Assembly: GCF_000719345.1 (NCBI RefSeq)
Contig: NZ_JOFX01000030.1
Location: 15,582 to 79,581, forward strand
From: Streptomyces sp. NRRL F-2664
Lineage (GTDB): Bacteria; Actinomycetota; Actinomycetes; Streptomycetales; Streptomycetaceae
Direction of reading: 5' to 3'
Length of the DNA: 64,000 bases
In this document: one piece after another, positions 1 to 8,671 of the stretch
Position numbering within the stretch: position 1 is the stretch's first letter
Layout: the number at the start of each line of letters is the position of its first letter
The notes under the pieces: model-generated
What the model was told of the DNA's origin: nothing
Seen by the model: the letters and a program-made list of their open reading frames with translations, nothing else
The model's database searches: none
Position numbers and translations under genes: made by a program

Positions 1-1685
1 TCCAGGAGGCGGCCGGCGGGGATGCCGGTCCAGGCACCCACCACGTCGGCGATGTCGTCCGGGCCGACCTCGTCCTTGACCATCGTGTTCTTCGACGCGC
101 CGGCCTTGGAGGCCTCGGCCTCCTCCTCGGTGGCCTCCGCCAGCTCGCGCTCCAGGGCCGGGATCTCCCCGTAGAGCAGCTTGGAGGCGGCGTCGAAGTC
201 GCCGTCTCGCTGGGCCCGCTCGGCCTGGCCGCGCAGGTCGTCCAGACGCTCCTTGAGCTCGCCGACCCGGTTGAGGGACTGCTTCTCCTTCTCCCATCGG
301 GCGGTCAGGCCGCGCAGCTCCTCCTCGCGGTCCGCGAGGTCCTTGCGCAGCTTCTCCAGGCGCTCGCGCGAGGCCGGGTCGGACTCGTTGTTGAGCGCCA
401 GCTCCTCCATCCGCAGGCGGTCCACGGAGCGCTGGAGCTCGTCGATCTCCACGGGGGAGGAGTCGATCTCCATGCGCAGCCGGGAGGCGGCCTCGTCGAC
501 GAGGTCGATGGCCTTGTCGGGCAGGAAGCGGGAGGTGATGTACCGGTCGGAGAGGGTAGCGGCGGCGACCAGCGCGCTGTCGTTGATGACCACCTTGTGG
601 TGGGCCTCGTAGCGGCCCTTGAGCCCGCGCAGGATCGCGATGGTGTCCTCGACGGACGGCTCGGCGACCAGTACCTGCTGGAAGCGCCGCTCCAGTGCCG
701 GGTCCTTCTCGATGCGCTCGCGGTACTCGTCGAGGGTGGTCGCGCCGACCATGCGGAGCTCGCCGCGGGCCAGCATGGGCTTGAGCATGTTGCCGGCGTC
801 CATCGCGGAGTCGCCGCCGGCGCCCGCGCCGACGACCGTGTGCAGCTCGTCGATGAAGGTGATGATCTGGCCCTCGCTGGACTTGATCTCGGCGAGGACG
901 GTCTTCAGCCGCTCCTCGAACTCGCCGCGGTACTTGGCGCCGGCGACCATCGCGCCGAGGTCGAGGGAGACCAGCCGCTTGTTCTTGAGGGACTCGGGCA
1001 CGTCGCCCTTGACGATGCGCTGGGCCAGGCCCTCGACGACGGCCGTCTTGCCGACGCCGGGCTCGCCGATGAGCACCGGGTTGTTCTTCGTGCGACGCGA
1101 GAGTACCTGCACGACGCGCCGGATCTCGTGGTCGCGGCCGATGACGGGGTCGAGCTTGCCGTCGCGGGCGGCCGCCGTGAAGTCGGTGCCGAACTTCTCC
1201 AGGGCCTTGTACTGGCCCTCGGGGTCGGGGGTGGTCACCCGCCGTGCTCCTCGTGCGTTCTGGAAGGCGTCGAGCAGCTTCTTCGCCGTCGCGCCCTGGG
1301 CGGAAAGGACCTCGCCGGCCGCGCCGCCCTTGGCGGCGATCGCGATGAGGAGGTGTTCGGTGGAGAGGTAGTCGTCGCCGAGCTTGCCGGCCTCGCCGTC
1401 GGCCTCGGCGAGCACGGCGAGCAGGTCGCGGGTGGGCTGCGGGGGCGCGACGGTGGAGCCGGTGACGCTGGGCAGCGCGGCGAGGAGCCGTTCGGCTCCG
1501 CCGCGCACGGCGGCCTGGTCGGCGTCCGTGGCGATCAGCAGGTCGATGACGTTCTCGTTGTCCTCGCCGGCGAGCAGCGCCAGCAGCAGGTGCGCGGGGG
1601 TCAGGTCCGCGTGCCCGTCCTTGACGGCCCTGCCGGTGGCCGCGTTCAGGGCGTCCCGGCTCTTGTTGGTCAGCTCGGCGTCCAC
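1..1685 (-). CDS. clpB: ClpB disaggregase, N-terminal ~561 residues (cut by window edge)
   Basis: ATP-dependent chaperone that extracts polypeptides from heat-induced aggregates together with DnaK, DnaJ and GrpE in the cytoplasm. The gene runs leftwards off the window. Start is a GTG at 1685 ([14 protein letters not shown]), preceded by a GAGGAGAAGG ribosome site. Visible parts: two Clp_N repeats (about 1-145), first AAA+ module with Walker A GEPGVGKT near residue 205 and FIDELHT near 278, and the long charged coiled-coil middle domain (about 400-525) that separates ClpB from ClpA/ClpC. The second AAA+ module is only just entered. A HAIR operator lies about 70 bp upstream, so HspR repression is expected, as established for Streptomyces clpB. 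The identity is secure; only the C-terminal half is unseen. Confidence 0.97.
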   Translation of the reverse strand, partial: MDAELTNKSRDALNAATGRAVKDGHADLTPAHLLLALLAGEDNENVIDLLIATDADQAAVRGGAERLLAALPSVTGSTVAPPQPTRDLLAVLAEADGEAGKLGDDYLSTEHLLIAIAAKGGAAGEVLSAQGATAKKLLDAFQNARGARRVTTPDPEGQYKALEKFGTDFTAAARDGKLDPVIGRDHEIRRVVQVLSRRTKNNPVLIGEPGVGKTAVVEGLAQRIVKGDVPESLKNKRLVSLDLGAMVAGAKYRGEFEERLKTVLAEIKSSEGQIITFIDELHTVVGAGAGGDSAMDAGNMLKPMLARGELRMVGATTLDEYRERIEKDPALERRFQQVLVAEPSVEDTIAILRGLKGRYEAHHKVVINDSALVAAATLSDRYITSRFLPDKAIDLVDEAASRLRMEIDSSPVEIDELQRSVDRLRMEELALNNESDPASRERLEKLRKDLADREEELRGLTARWEKEKQSLNRVGELKERLDDLRGQAERAQRDGDFDAASKLLYGEIPALERELAEATEEEAEASKAGASKNTMVKDEVGPDDIADVVGAWTGIPAGRLL

Positions 1686-1753
1686 TGCGCCTTCTCCTCT
1701 CCGAGGGATGCACCGGGTCTGCTTCCGGTTCTGACAGAGTCAGCGTATGCAAA

Positions 1754-1774
1754 GTTGAGTCTATTCCACTCAAG
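1754..1774. promoter_or_regulatory. HAIR operator (HspR site) upstream of clpB
   Basis: Inverted repeat TTGAGT - 7 nt - ACTCAA(G), matching the established HspR-associated inverted repeat CTTGAGT-N7-ACTCAAG with one changed outer base. It lies in the 125-bp gap between clpB (minus) and the divergent flavin/PNPOx-like gene (plus). HspR encoded at 4197-4667 is the expected ligand. Confidence 0.9.
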
Positions 1775-1810
1775 GCAGCTGCGGGGACCGCTTGCCCGTA
1801 CCCTCGGCCC

Positions 1811-2224
1811 ATGTCCCATGACGTACTCAACCCGACGCCCGAGTACCTCGCCTTCTGGCGGGAGCGGCACGTCTGCACGCTGACCACGCCGCGCCCCGAC
1901 GGGACCCCGCACGTGGTCCCGGTGGGCGTGACGTACGACCCGGAGGCCGGCCTGGCCCGGGTGATCAGCAACAGGCACAGCAGGAAGGTGCGCAACGTCC
2001 TGGCGGCCCAGGCCGGGCCCGGCGGCGGGGCGCGGGTGGCGGTCTGCCAGATGGAGGGGCGCCGCTGGGCCACGCTGGAGGGCCGTGCGGTGATCCGCAC
2101 GGACGAGGCGTCGGTCGCCGACGCGGTGGCGCGCTACGCGGAGCGGTACGGGCGGACGCCGTCGCCGAACCCGGACCGCGTGGTCGTGGAGATCACCCTG
2201 GACCGGGCCATGGGGCGGGCATGA
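1811..2224 (+). CDS. PNPOx-like / F420-binding split-barrel protein
   Basis: A 137-residue protein of the pyridoxamine-5'-phosphate-oxidase-like split beta-barrel superfamily, of the size of the actinobacterial F420- or FMN-binding enzymes. The N-terminal pattern YLAFWRERHVCTLTT-RPDGTPHVVPVG is typical: a strand pair reading 'TPRPDGTPHVVPV' followed by a strand containing SRKVRNV, then the RWATLEGRAVI strand and a C-terminal helix. Such proteins act as cofactor-dependent reductases or cofactor carriers; the substrate cannot be read from sequence. It is divergent from clpB and its ATG lies only 37 bp from the HAIR operator, so heat-shock control is possible but is an inference. No strong ribosome site is visible before the ATG. 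Confidence 0.8.
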   Translation: MSHDVLNPTPEYLAFWRERHVCTLTTPRPDGTPHVVPVGVTYDPEAGLARVISNRHSRKVRNVLAAQAGPGGGARVAVCQMEGRRWATLEGRAVIRTDEASVADAVARYAERYGRTPSPNPDRVVVEITLDRAMGRA

Positions 2225-2357
2225 GCCGTTGAGGCTTCATCTTGACCGGTTCCCGCATGGACGCGGGCATCACAACGGCGCCATCGTGGTCAGGTCCACG
2301 ACGGCGCCGTTGTGTGGGGGTAGCACCTGAGCGATCTGGAACGACGGGGGAATCGCT

Positions 2358-2672
2358 TCAGGCACTGCGGGGGGTGGCGGTGGTGATGTCGGGTTCGAAG
2401 AGCTGGTGGTCCCGCTGGTCGAGATTGACGAAGACCATTCCGTAGCGCACCTCGCAGCGGACGGGCTGCGGCGCGCCGCGCGGGCGGCGCAGGCAGCGGT
2501 AGGCACGTACGTCCTCGTCCTCCTCGCGCACGATGACGATCGGTTGGCCGAACAGGGTGACCATCAACGAATCGCCGGGGTGGGGGATGGCCGTGGCGAG
2601 GTCGATGAACTGCCAGCCGGAGCGGTATGCGGACGCCATCTCGCGGCGGAAGCCGCGGTCGTCGGGGGTCAT
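2358..2672 (-). CDS. Rieske-like protein lacking the [2Fe-2S] segment, coupled to a peptide gene
   Basis: A 104-residue protein whose N-terminal half (YRSGWQFIDLATAIPHPGD, then GQPIVIVREEDEDVRAY) resembles the entry strands of Rieske domains from ring-hydroxylating oxygenases, and whose end (VRCEVRYGMVFVNLD) resembles the strand that normally follows the second cluster ligand pair. The stretch between them, which should carry C-x-H and C-x2-H, is missing: one sees only YRCLRRPRGAPQPVRC. It therefore cannot bind a Rieske cluster in the usual way. The ATG at 2672 overlaps the TGA of the upstream peptide gene (ATGA), so the two are translationally coupled. It could be a decayed oxygenase remnant or a small partner protein of the peptide; the clean coupling favours the latter. 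Function unknown. Confidence 0.6.
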   Translation of the reverse strand: MTPDDRGFRREMASAYRSGWQFIDLATAIPHPGDSLMVTLFGQPIVIVREEDEDVRAYRCLRRPRGAPQPVRCEVRYGMVFVNLDQRDHQLFEPDITTATPRSA

Positions 2673-2926
2673 GCCGACACCGTCGCAGGAGCCACGGTCC
2701 AGCCCGTGTCGTCCTTGCCGCCGAGCTCGGCGGCGGTCCATCCGGTGTCCGCGTACTTGCCCACGGGCGCCGTGGTCCAACCGGTGTCGAACTCCGTGCT
2801 CGTCAGGCTCGTACCCTGACCGTCCCTAGCGCTCCCCGCGTCACTTTCGACGGCGCTGACTGCCCCAAAAACCGCAACGGCGGAGAAACCTATGGCAAGC
2901 ACCGAGCGAAGCATTCTCTTGTACAT
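2669..2926 (-). CDS. small exported peptide with three tandem 13-residue DTGW repeats
   Basis: An 85-residue product. It has a basic N-terminus (MYKRMLRS), a hydrophobic core and a plausible signal-peptidase site after AVSA at about residue 25, followed by a Gly/Ser/Asp-rich spacer. Residues 47-85 are three exact-length tandem units that end at the C-terminus: DTGWTTAPVGKYA, DTGWTAAELGGKD and DTGWTVAPATVSA. The ATG at 2926 has a GAGGAC ribosome site about 10 nt upstream. It is divergent from the TrmB/LuxR-like regulator at 3056 and coupled to the Rieske-like gene downstream. The layout (export signal plus repeated unit) resembles precursors of repeated peptides, but no such processing is demonstrated here. 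I do not recognise a named family. Confidence 0.72.
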   Translation of the reverse strand: MYKRMLRSVLAIGFSAVAVFGAVSAVESDAGSARDGQGTSLTSTEFDTGWTTAPVGKYADTGWTAAELGGKDDTGWTVAPATVSA

Positions 2927-3055
2927 GGTCGGCTTCGTCCTCACTTGATGGAATCCTCTCCCCCGCGTGTCAGACGATGGCTCATTCAGGCACGTCAATG
3001 CCACAGGGACGATGCATCATGTTCTTGCATGTTCAGGACCCTGGGGGGTGGAGAT

Positions 3056-4102
3056 TTGACGCGAAACCAGACAAAGGCGACACATCCCCACCCCGTCACG
3101 TCCATGTGCGCCGAGGGAACCCGGCTCTATGCGGCTGCCCTGAGCACCGGCCGGATCGCCCGGGGAGAGATCCAGAACGCCCCCTGCCTGCTGGAACTCG
3201 CCCTTCTGCAGCCCGACCCGGATGACGCGAACCAGCTCCGCCCGGTTCCCCCGGCCGTGGCGTTGGCGCAACGGCTCCACCCGATTGAACGCGAGATCCA
3301 GGATCGCCGACGCAGCGCTGTAGATCTCACCGACACTTTCGAGCCTTTCCTGGCCATCAGCGCACAGAGCCCGGCCAACACCCATGCCATCACGGTGCTG
3401 GAGGGTTTCGAACGGATCAACGCCGCTTTGAACCTCGCGACGGCCGAATGCCACACCGAGGTGCTGACGGTCCAGCCGGGCGGAGCGCGGCCCTCCGAGG
3501 CCCTCACCCAGGCCCTGGAGCGCGACCAGCCGCTGATCGACCGCGGGGTCAGCATACGGACCCTCTACCAGCACACCGCACGGCACAGCCAGGGCACGCT
3601 CGCCTACGTGGACCGGATCTCCACCGGCAAGGTCGAGATCCGCACGCTCGAAGAGCTGATAGAGCGCCTCATCATCTTCGACCGCACCGTCGCCTTCATC
3701 CCGGTGAGCGACGACCGGCGGGTCGCGCTGGAACTGCGCCACCCCGGCCTCGTCGACTACCTCATCAAGGTCTTCGAGCAGCTGTGGCACCGCGCCGTGC
3801 CGCTCACCGAGGAGGTGACGTACCGCAGCACGCCCGGCGGCGTCACCGGCGTGCAGCGCACCATCGCCCAGCTCCTGGTCGAGGGGCACGTGGACGAGGC
3901 CATCGCCCGCCGCCTCGGCATGAACGTGCGCACCTGCCGCGCCCACATCGCCAAACTCGCCAGCACCCTCGGCAGCGGCAGCCGCGCCCAGCTCGGCTAC
4001 CTCATCGCCCAGTCGGGCATCCTGGGCCGCCCCACGGCCCCCCAGGACTGCGAACACGCCGGCGCGGGCCACGACCCCCATTTGGACGCGGAAGGGCTCT
4101 AG
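3056..4102 (+). CDS. TrmB-like / LuxR-type HTH regulator (copy 1)
   Basis: A 348-residue cytoplasmic transcription regulator of the large Streptomyces family with a degenerate winged-helix N-terminus (about 20-75), a TrmB-like middle part (about 110-245, with the TEVLTVQPGG and TLYQHTARHSQGTLAYV stretches) and a C-terminal LuxR-type helix-turn-helix (about 261-323, HVDEAIARRLGMNVRTCRAH). A TTG start at 3056 after GGGGGGTGGAG is chosen because it gives an N-terminus of nearly the same length as the paralogue at 32439-33446; an ATG at 3104 is the alternative. Both paralogues face a small exported peptide gene with a D-[ST]-x-W motif. It probably controls its divergent neighbour, but the ligand is unknown. 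Confidence 0.8.
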   Translation: MTRNQTKATHPHPVTSMCAEGTRLYAAALSTGRIARGEIQNAPCLLELALLQPDPDDANQLRPVPPAVALAQRLHPIEREIQDRRRSAVDLTDTFEPFLAISAQSPANTHAITVLEGFERINAALNLATAECHTEVLTVQPGGARPSEALTQALERDQPLIDRGVSIRTLYQHTARHSQGTLAYVDRISTGKVEIRTLEELIERLIIFDRTVAFIPVSDDRRVALELRHPGLVDYLIKVFEQLWHRAVPLTEEVTYRSTPGGVTGVQRTIAQLLVEGHVDEAIARRLGMNVRTCRAHIAKLASTLGSGSRAQLGYLIAQSGILGRPTAPQDCEHAGAGHDPHLDAEGL

Positions 4103-4116
4103 AAGGACCGGAGAAA

Positions 4117-4155
4117 GCCCTCGGGCCCCGCCCGAGGGGGGCGGGGCCCGAGGGC
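4117..4155. terminator. bidirectional terminator between regulator and hspR
   Basis: A perfect 17-bp stem, GCCCTCGGGCCCCGCCC paired with its complement at 4139-4155, with a 5-nt loop. It sits between the convergent ends of the regulator gene (4102) and hspR (4197), so it can serve both transcripts. Confidence 0.85.
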
Positions 4156-4196
4156 CTGCGTGCGTCCGGGCGTCCCAGGACGGCGCGTCCGACCGG

Positions 4197-4667
4197 TCAG
4201 TCCTTGGGCCGCTTGGGGCTCGGGCGCCAGACGACCAGGGCGCTGCCCGGCTGCGGGGGCTGGTACGGGACCAGGTCGCGCCGGTACGAGGCGTGCACCT
4301 GGGCCTCGCGGGCCCGCAGCGTGGCGGCGGCGCCGTCCACCGCGGCCGAGAGCTCGGCGACGCGCTGCTGGAGCGCGGCCACCTGGTTCTCCAGTTCGAT
4401 GATCCGCTTGATGCCCGCCAGATTGATGCCCTCGTCCTGGGACAGCGCCTGCACCGTGCGGAGCAGCTCGATGTCCCTGGCCGAATAACGCCGTCCGCGG
4501 CCGGCCGTGCGGTCCGGGGAAACCAGGCCCAGGCGGTCGTACTGGCGCAGGGTCTGCGGATGCAGGCCGGAGAGCTGGGCGGCCACCGAGATCACGTAGA
4601 CCGGGGTCTCGTCGGTGAGCTGGTAGGCACCGCTTCCCGGACGGGGCTGTCGTCGGCGGCCGTCCAT
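4197..4667 (-). CDS. hspR: HspR heat-shock repressor (MerR family)
   Basis: A 156-residue autoregulatory repressor of the dnaK operon and clpB that acts with DnaK as co-repressor (established in Streptomyces). The MerR-type DNA-binding domain spans about 22-95 (VYVISVAAQLSGLHPQTLRQYDRLGLVSP, then GRGRRYSARDIELLR). A leucine-rich coiled coil follows (ELENQVAALQQRVAEL, about 90-112), and then a Pro-rich C-terminal tail. It is the last gene of the dnaK-grpE-dnaJ-hspR operon, with its ATG one base after the dnaJ stop codon. The operon promoter carries HAIR sites, giving the classical feedback loop. Confidence 0.97.
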   Translation of the reverse strand: MDGRRRQPRPGSGAYQLTDETPVYVISVAAQLSGLHPQTLRQYDRLGLVSPDRTAGRGRRYSARDIELLRTVQALSQDEGINLAGIKRIIELENQVAALQQRVAELSAAVDGAAATLRAREAQVHASYRRDLVPYQPPQPGSALVVWRPSPKRPKD

Positions 4668-4668
4668 G

Positions 4669-5847
4669 TCATGCTCCCTTCGCGGACTCGAACAGCGCGG
4701 AGCGCGGGTCCTGCGACTCCGTCGCCTCGCGGTACATCTCCAGTGCCTCGCGTGCCTTGTCGGACAGCTCGGTCGGAACCGCGACCTCCACGGTGACCAG
4801 CAGGTCCCCGCGGGTGCCGTCCTTGCGGACCGCCCCCTTGCCGCGGGCCCGCATCGTACGCCCGTTCGGGGTGCCCGGGGGCAGTTTCAGCGTCACCGAA
4901 GGCCCGTTCAAGGTGGGGACCTTGATCTCGGCGCCCAGCGCCGCCTCCGCGAACGTCACCGGGACGGTCACCGTCAGGTTGTCGTCCTTGCGGCCGAACA
5001 CCGGGTGGGTCCCGACGTGCACGACCACGTAGAGGTCACCGGCGGGGCCGCCGCGCTCGCCCGGGGCGCCCTTGCCGCGCAGCCGGATCCGCTGGCCGTC
5101 CGAGACCCCCGCCGGGATCCTGACCTGCATGGTGCGGGAACTGCGGGCCCGACCGCTGCCCTTGCAGACCTCGCAGGGTGTCTCCGCGATCAGGCCGCGG
5201 CCCTTGCAGTCCGCGCAGGGGTCGGTCAGCGAGAAGCCGCCGCCGCTGCCCCGCGAGACCTGGCCGGTGCCGACGCAGGTCGGGCACACCCGGGGCGTGC
5301 CGTTCTTGTCGCCGGTTCCCGAGCAGGCCTTGCAGGGGGCCTGGGAGGACATCCGGAGCGGGACCGTGGCCCCGTCCACCGCCTCCGTGAAGGAGAGGGT
5401 CACCTCCGACTCCACGTCCTGGCCGCGGCGCGGCTGGGTGCGGCCTCCCGCACCCGGGCCGGTCCCGCGGTTGAAGAGCCCGCCGAAGACGTCGCCCAGG
5501 CCGCCGCCGAAGCCGCCGGCCTGACCGCCCTGCTGGGTGCCCCCGAAGAGGTCGCCCAGGTCGAAGTTGAACGATCCGCCGCCGCCCGGCCCCGGGCGGA
5601 AGCCGCCGTTGCCGAACAGCGCGCGCGCCTCGTCGTACTCCTTGCGCTTCTTGGCGTCGCCGAGGACGTCGTTCGCCTCGGAGATCTCCTTGAAGCGCGC
5701 CTCGGCGGAGGCGTCGCCCTTGTTGGCGTCCGGGTGGAACTCGCGCGCGAGCTTCCGGTACGCCTTCTTGATCTCGGCCTCGGTCGCGTCCTTCGGGACA
5801 CCGAGAACCTTGTAGTAGTCCTTCTCGACGAAGTCCTTCGTGCTCAT
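4669..5847 (-). CDS. dnaJ: DnaJ co-chaperone (type I)
   Basis: A 392-residue J-protein that delivers substrates to DnaK and stimulates its ATPase. The J domain (about 10-75) contains the HPD tripeptide (REFHPDANK). A Gly/Phe-rich region follows (about 85-150), then the zinc domain with four CxxCxGxG-type motifs (CKACSGTG, CPTCVGTG, CADCKGRG, CEVCKGSG, about 170-235) and the C-terminal substrate-binding domains. The length and all four zinc motifs are intact. It lies 39 bp after grpE, with hspR following almost immediately, and is transcribed from the HspR-controlled dnaK promoter. Confidence 0.98.
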   Translation of the reverse strand: MSTKDFVEKDYYKVLGVPKDATEAEIKKAYRKLAREFHPDANKGDASAEARFKEISEANDVLGDAKKRKEYDEARALFGNGGFRPGPGGGGSFNFDLGDLFGGTQQGGQAGGFGGGLGDVFGGLFNRGTGPGAGGRTQPRRGQDVESEVTLSFTEAVDGATVPLRMSSQAPCKACSGTGDKNGTPRVCPTCVGTGQVSRGSGGGFSLTDPCADCKGRGLIAETPCEVCKGSGRARSSRTMQVRIPAGVSDGQRIRLRGKGAPGERGGPAGDLYVVVHVGTHPVFGRKDDNLTVTVPVTFAEAALGAEIKVPTLNGPSVTLKLPPGTPNGRTMRARGKGAVRKDGTRGDLLVTVEVAVPTELSDKAREALEMYREATESQDPRSALFESAKGA

Positions 5848-5886
5848 CCCCGGTGTCCCTCCTCCCGTGCCTCTACGTGTACTGCG

Positions 5887-6546
5887 TCAGCCCTGGTCGG
5901 CTGCATCCGCGTCCTCGCCGGACGGCTTGTCGCCCTCCGCGGACTCGGACTTGGGGGCCGCGCCCGGCTGGGGCTCGGCCACCGCGACCCGTGCGGGACG
6001 GATCGTACGCTCGCCGATCCGGTACCCGGGCTGCAGGATCGCCACGCAGGTCGTCTCCGTGACGTCCGGCGCGTACGAGTGCATCAGGGCCTCGTGGACC
6101 GTCGGGTCGAAGGGCTCGCCCTCCTTGCCGAACTGCTGCAGGCCCATCTTGGCGGCGACCGTCTCCAGCGATTCGGCCACCGACTTGAAGCCGCCGACCA
6201 GCTCACCGTGCTCGCGCGCCCGGCCGATGTCGTCGAGCGTCGGCAGGAGCTCCGTCAGAAGGGACGCGACCGCGATCTCCTTGACGGTGACCCGGTCCCG
6301 CTCCACCCGGCGGCGGTAGTTCTGGTACTCCGCCTGGAGCCGCTGGAGGTCCGCGGTGCGCTCGCCGAGCGCGGTACGGGCCTGGTCCAGCTGCGCCAGC
6401 AGGGCCACATCCTGTGCGCTGTCCCCGGCCGGGGCCGCCCCCTCCGCCGTGTCGGCGGAGTCGGCGGCCTTCGGCTCGGCGTCGTCCTGAGCGGCGTCGG
6501 CGGGGACTTCGGGCTTCTCGTCGAAGCCCGGGGTCTCCTCCGACAT
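5887..6546 (-). CDS. grpE: GrpE nucleotide exchange factor
   Basis: A 219-residue dimeric exchange factor that releases ADP from DnaK. It has an acidic, probably disordered N-terminus (1-60), a long helical coiled coil (about 65-115, YQNYRRRVERDR) and the C-terminal beta domain with the family signature FDPTVHEAL (about 150-160), then an acidic tail. Its ATG shares one base with the dnaK stop codon (TGATG), so translation is coupled to dnaK. Confidence 0.97.
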   Translation of the reverse strand: MSEETPGFDEKPEVPADAAQDDAEPKAADSADTAEGAAPAGDSAQDVALLAQLDQARTALGERTADLQRLQAEYQNYRRRVERDRVTVKEIAVASLLTELLPTLDDIGRAREHGELVGGFKSVAESLETVAAKMGLQQFGKEGEPFDPTVHEALMHSYAPDVTETTCVAILQPGYRIGERTIRPARVAVAEPQPGAAPKSESAEGDKPSGEDADAADQG

Positions 6547-8393
6547 CAGGCAGCGCCACCCTTCGGCTTCTCGTCGTCGACGATCTCGGCGTCGACGACG
6601 TCGTCGTCGGCCTTGGCCTGGCCCGCGTCACCGGCGGCACCGGCGGCGCCCTGCGCGGCCTGCGCGTCGGCGTAGATCGCCTGGCCGAGCTTCTGGCTGA
6701 CCGCGGCGAGCTTCTCGGTCGCGGTGCGGATCTCGCCGGTGTCCTCGCCCTTGAGCTTCTCCTTCAGCTCGGCGACGGCGGCCTCGACCTCGGTCTTGAC
6801 CTCGGCCGGGACCTTGTCCTCGTTGTCCTTGACGAACTTCTCCGTCTGGTAGACGAGCTGCTCGCCCTGGTTGCGGGACTCGGCGGCCTCCTTGCGGCGC
6901 AGGTCCTCCTCCGCGTACTGCTCCGCCTCCTGGCGCATGCGGTCGACCTCGTCCTTGCCGAGCGAGGAGCCGCCGGTGACGGTCATCTTCTGCTCCTTGC
7001 CCGTGCCGAGGTCCTTCGCGGTCACGTGCATGATGCCGTTCGCGTCGATGTCGAAGGAGACCTCGATCTGCGGGACGCCACGCGGGGCCGGCGGCAGGCC
7101 GGTCAGCTCGAACATGCCGAGCTTCTTGTTGTACGCCGCGATCTCGCGCTCGCCCTGGTAGACCTGGATCTGCACCGACGGCTGGTTGTCCTCGGCCGTC
7201 GTGAAGATCTCGGACCGCTTGGTCGGGATCGTGGTGTTGCGCTCGATGAGCTTGGTCATGATGCCGCCCTTGGTCTCGATGCCGAGGGACAGCGGGGTCA
7301 CGTCGAGGAGCAGGACGTCCTTGACCTCACCCTTGAGGACACCGGCCTGGAGGGTGGCGCCGATGGCGACGACCTCGTCCGGGTTGACGCCCTTGTTGGC
7401 GTCCTGACCGCCGGTGAGCTCCTTGACGAGCTCGGCGACGGCCGGCATGCGGGTGGAGCCGCCGACCAGGACCACGTGGTCGATCTCGGACAGCTGGATG
7501 CCGGCGTCCTTGATCACGTTGTGGAACGGGGTCTTGCAGCGGTCGAGCAGGTCCGCGGTGAGCTGCTGGAACTGCGAGCGCGTGAGCTTCTCGTCCAGGT
7601 GCAGCGGGCCCTCGGCGGACGCCGTGATGTACGGCAGGTTGATCGTGGTCTCCGTGGAGGAGGACAGCTCGATCTTCGCCTTCTCGGCGGCCTCGCGCAG
7701 GCGCTGGAGCGCCATCTTGTCCTTGGACAGGTCGACGCCGTGGCCGTTCTGGAACTGCTTCACCAGGTAGTCGACGACGCGCTGGTCCCAGTCGTCACCA
7801 CCGAGGTGGTTGTCACCGTTGGTGGCCTTGACCTCGACGACGCCGTCGCCGATCTCCAGGAGCGACACGTCGAAGGTGCCGCCACCGAGGTCGAAGACGA
7901 GAATGGTCTGGTCGTCCTTGTCGAGACCGTAGGCCAGGGCGGCGGCGGTCGGCTCGTTGACGATGCGCAGGACGTTCAGGCCGGCGATCTCGCCCGCCTC
8001 CTTCGTCGCCTGGCGCTCGGAGTCGTTGAAGTAGGCCGGGACGGTGATGACCGCGTCCGTGACCTTCTCACCCAGGTAGGCCTCGGCGTCGCGCTTCAGC
8101 TTCTGCAGGATGAAGGCGCTCATCTGCTGCGGGTTGAAGTCCTTGCCATCCAGGTTGATCTTCCAGTCAGTGCCCATGTGGCGCTTGACGGAGCGGATGG
8201 TCCGGTCCACGTTCGTGACCGCCTGGCGCTTGGCGACCTCGCCGACGAGGACCTCGCCGTTCTTGGCGAAGGCGACGACGGACGGCGTGGTCCTGGCGCC
8301 CTCGGCGTTGGTGATGACGGTGGGCTCGCCGCCTTCCAGAACGCTGACGACGGAGTTAGTGGTGCCCAGGTCGATGCCGACCGCACGTGCCAT
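6546..8393 (-). CDS. dnaK: DnaK (Hsp70) chaperone
   Basis: A 615-residue Hsp70 chaperone. The ATPase domain begins [18 protein letters not shown] and includes [20 protein letters not shown] phosphate-binding sequence and [13 protein letters not shown]. It is followed by the linker [18 protein letters not shown] and the peptide-binding domain, and ends in a Gly/Ala/Asp-rich tail. The ATG at 8393 is chosen over an upstream in-frame extension because it gives the canonical N-terminus and has a GGAGGAATCG ribosome site. It is the first gene of the dnaK-grpE-dnaJ-hspR operon. Two HAIR-like sites lie upstream. Confidence 0.98.
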   Translation of the reverse strand: MARAVGIDLGTTNSVVSVLEGGEPTVITNAEGARTTPSVVAFAKNGEVLVGEVAKRQAVTNVDRTIRSVKRHMGTDWKINLDGKDFNPQQMSAFILQKLKRDAEAYLGEKVTDAVITVPAYFNDSERQATKEAGEIAGLNVLRIVNEPTAAALAYGLDKDDQTILVFDLGGGTFDVSLLEIGDGVVEVKATNGDNHLGGDDWDQRVVDYLVKQFQNGHGVDLSKDKMALQRLREAAEKAKIELSSSTETTINLPYITASAEGPLHLDEKLTRSQFQQLTADLLDRCKTPFHNVIKDAGIQLSEIDHVVLVGGSTRMPAVAELVKELTGGQDANKGVNPDEVVAIGATLQAGVLKGEVKDVLLLDVTPLSLGIETKGGIMTKLIERNTTIPTKRSEIFTTAEDNQPSVQIQVYQGEREIAAYNKKLGMFELTGLPPAPRGVPQIEVSFDIDANGIMHVTAKDLGTGKEQKMTVTGGSSLGKDEVDRMRQEAEQYAEEDLRRKEAAESRNQGEQLVYQTEKFVKDNEDKVPAEVKTEVEAAVAELKEKLKGEDTGEIRTATEKLAAVSQKLGQAIYADAQAAQGAAGAAGDAGQAKADDDVVDAEIVDDEKPKGGAA

Positions 8394-8411
8394 TTCGATT
8401 CCTCCAGCTGA

Positions 8412-8432
8412 CTTGAGTGGAACAGACTCAAC
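8412..8432. promoter_or_regulatory. HAIR operator at dnaK promoter (proximal)
   Basis: Inverted repeat CTTGAGT - 7 nt - ACTCAAC starting 19 bp upstream of the dnaK start codon. It matches the HspR operator consensus except for the last base of the right arm. Confidence 0.9.
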
Positions 8433-8463
8433 CATGCCGCATCGGTGCGCGCGCGTCAACAGA

Positions 8464-8484
8464 ACTGAGCCGGGTCGACTCAAC
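8464..8484. promoter_or_regulatory. second, degenerate HAIR half-site at dnaK promoter
   Basis: A right arm ACTCAAC with a weak left arm (ACTGAGC) at the same 7-nt spacing, about 50 bp further upstream than the first HAIR. Multiple HspR sites at the dnaK promoter are known for Streptomyces; this copy is the weaker match. Confidence 0.6.
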
Positions 8485-8671
8485 CTTTAGGTGGGTCTTA
8501 CGCGCAACCCATAGGCCCTCGCCCCGGCGCGGCATCGGGGCGGAGTGCCTGACGGCGCTCCTGAGGGCATGCCGCGCGGGGCGTCCTCCGAGGGCGGCCC
8601 CGACGGCCGAACGGGGCACCCGGGCCGCGCGCCACCGCACCGCCGCCGGAGCGATGCGGCAGCGTGCTGGC

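Noticed and set aside
4666..8411. Long plus-strand open frames opposite dnaJ, grpE and dnaK
   Set aside because: Mirror frames of conserved chaperone genes; no ribosome sites or recognisable domains.
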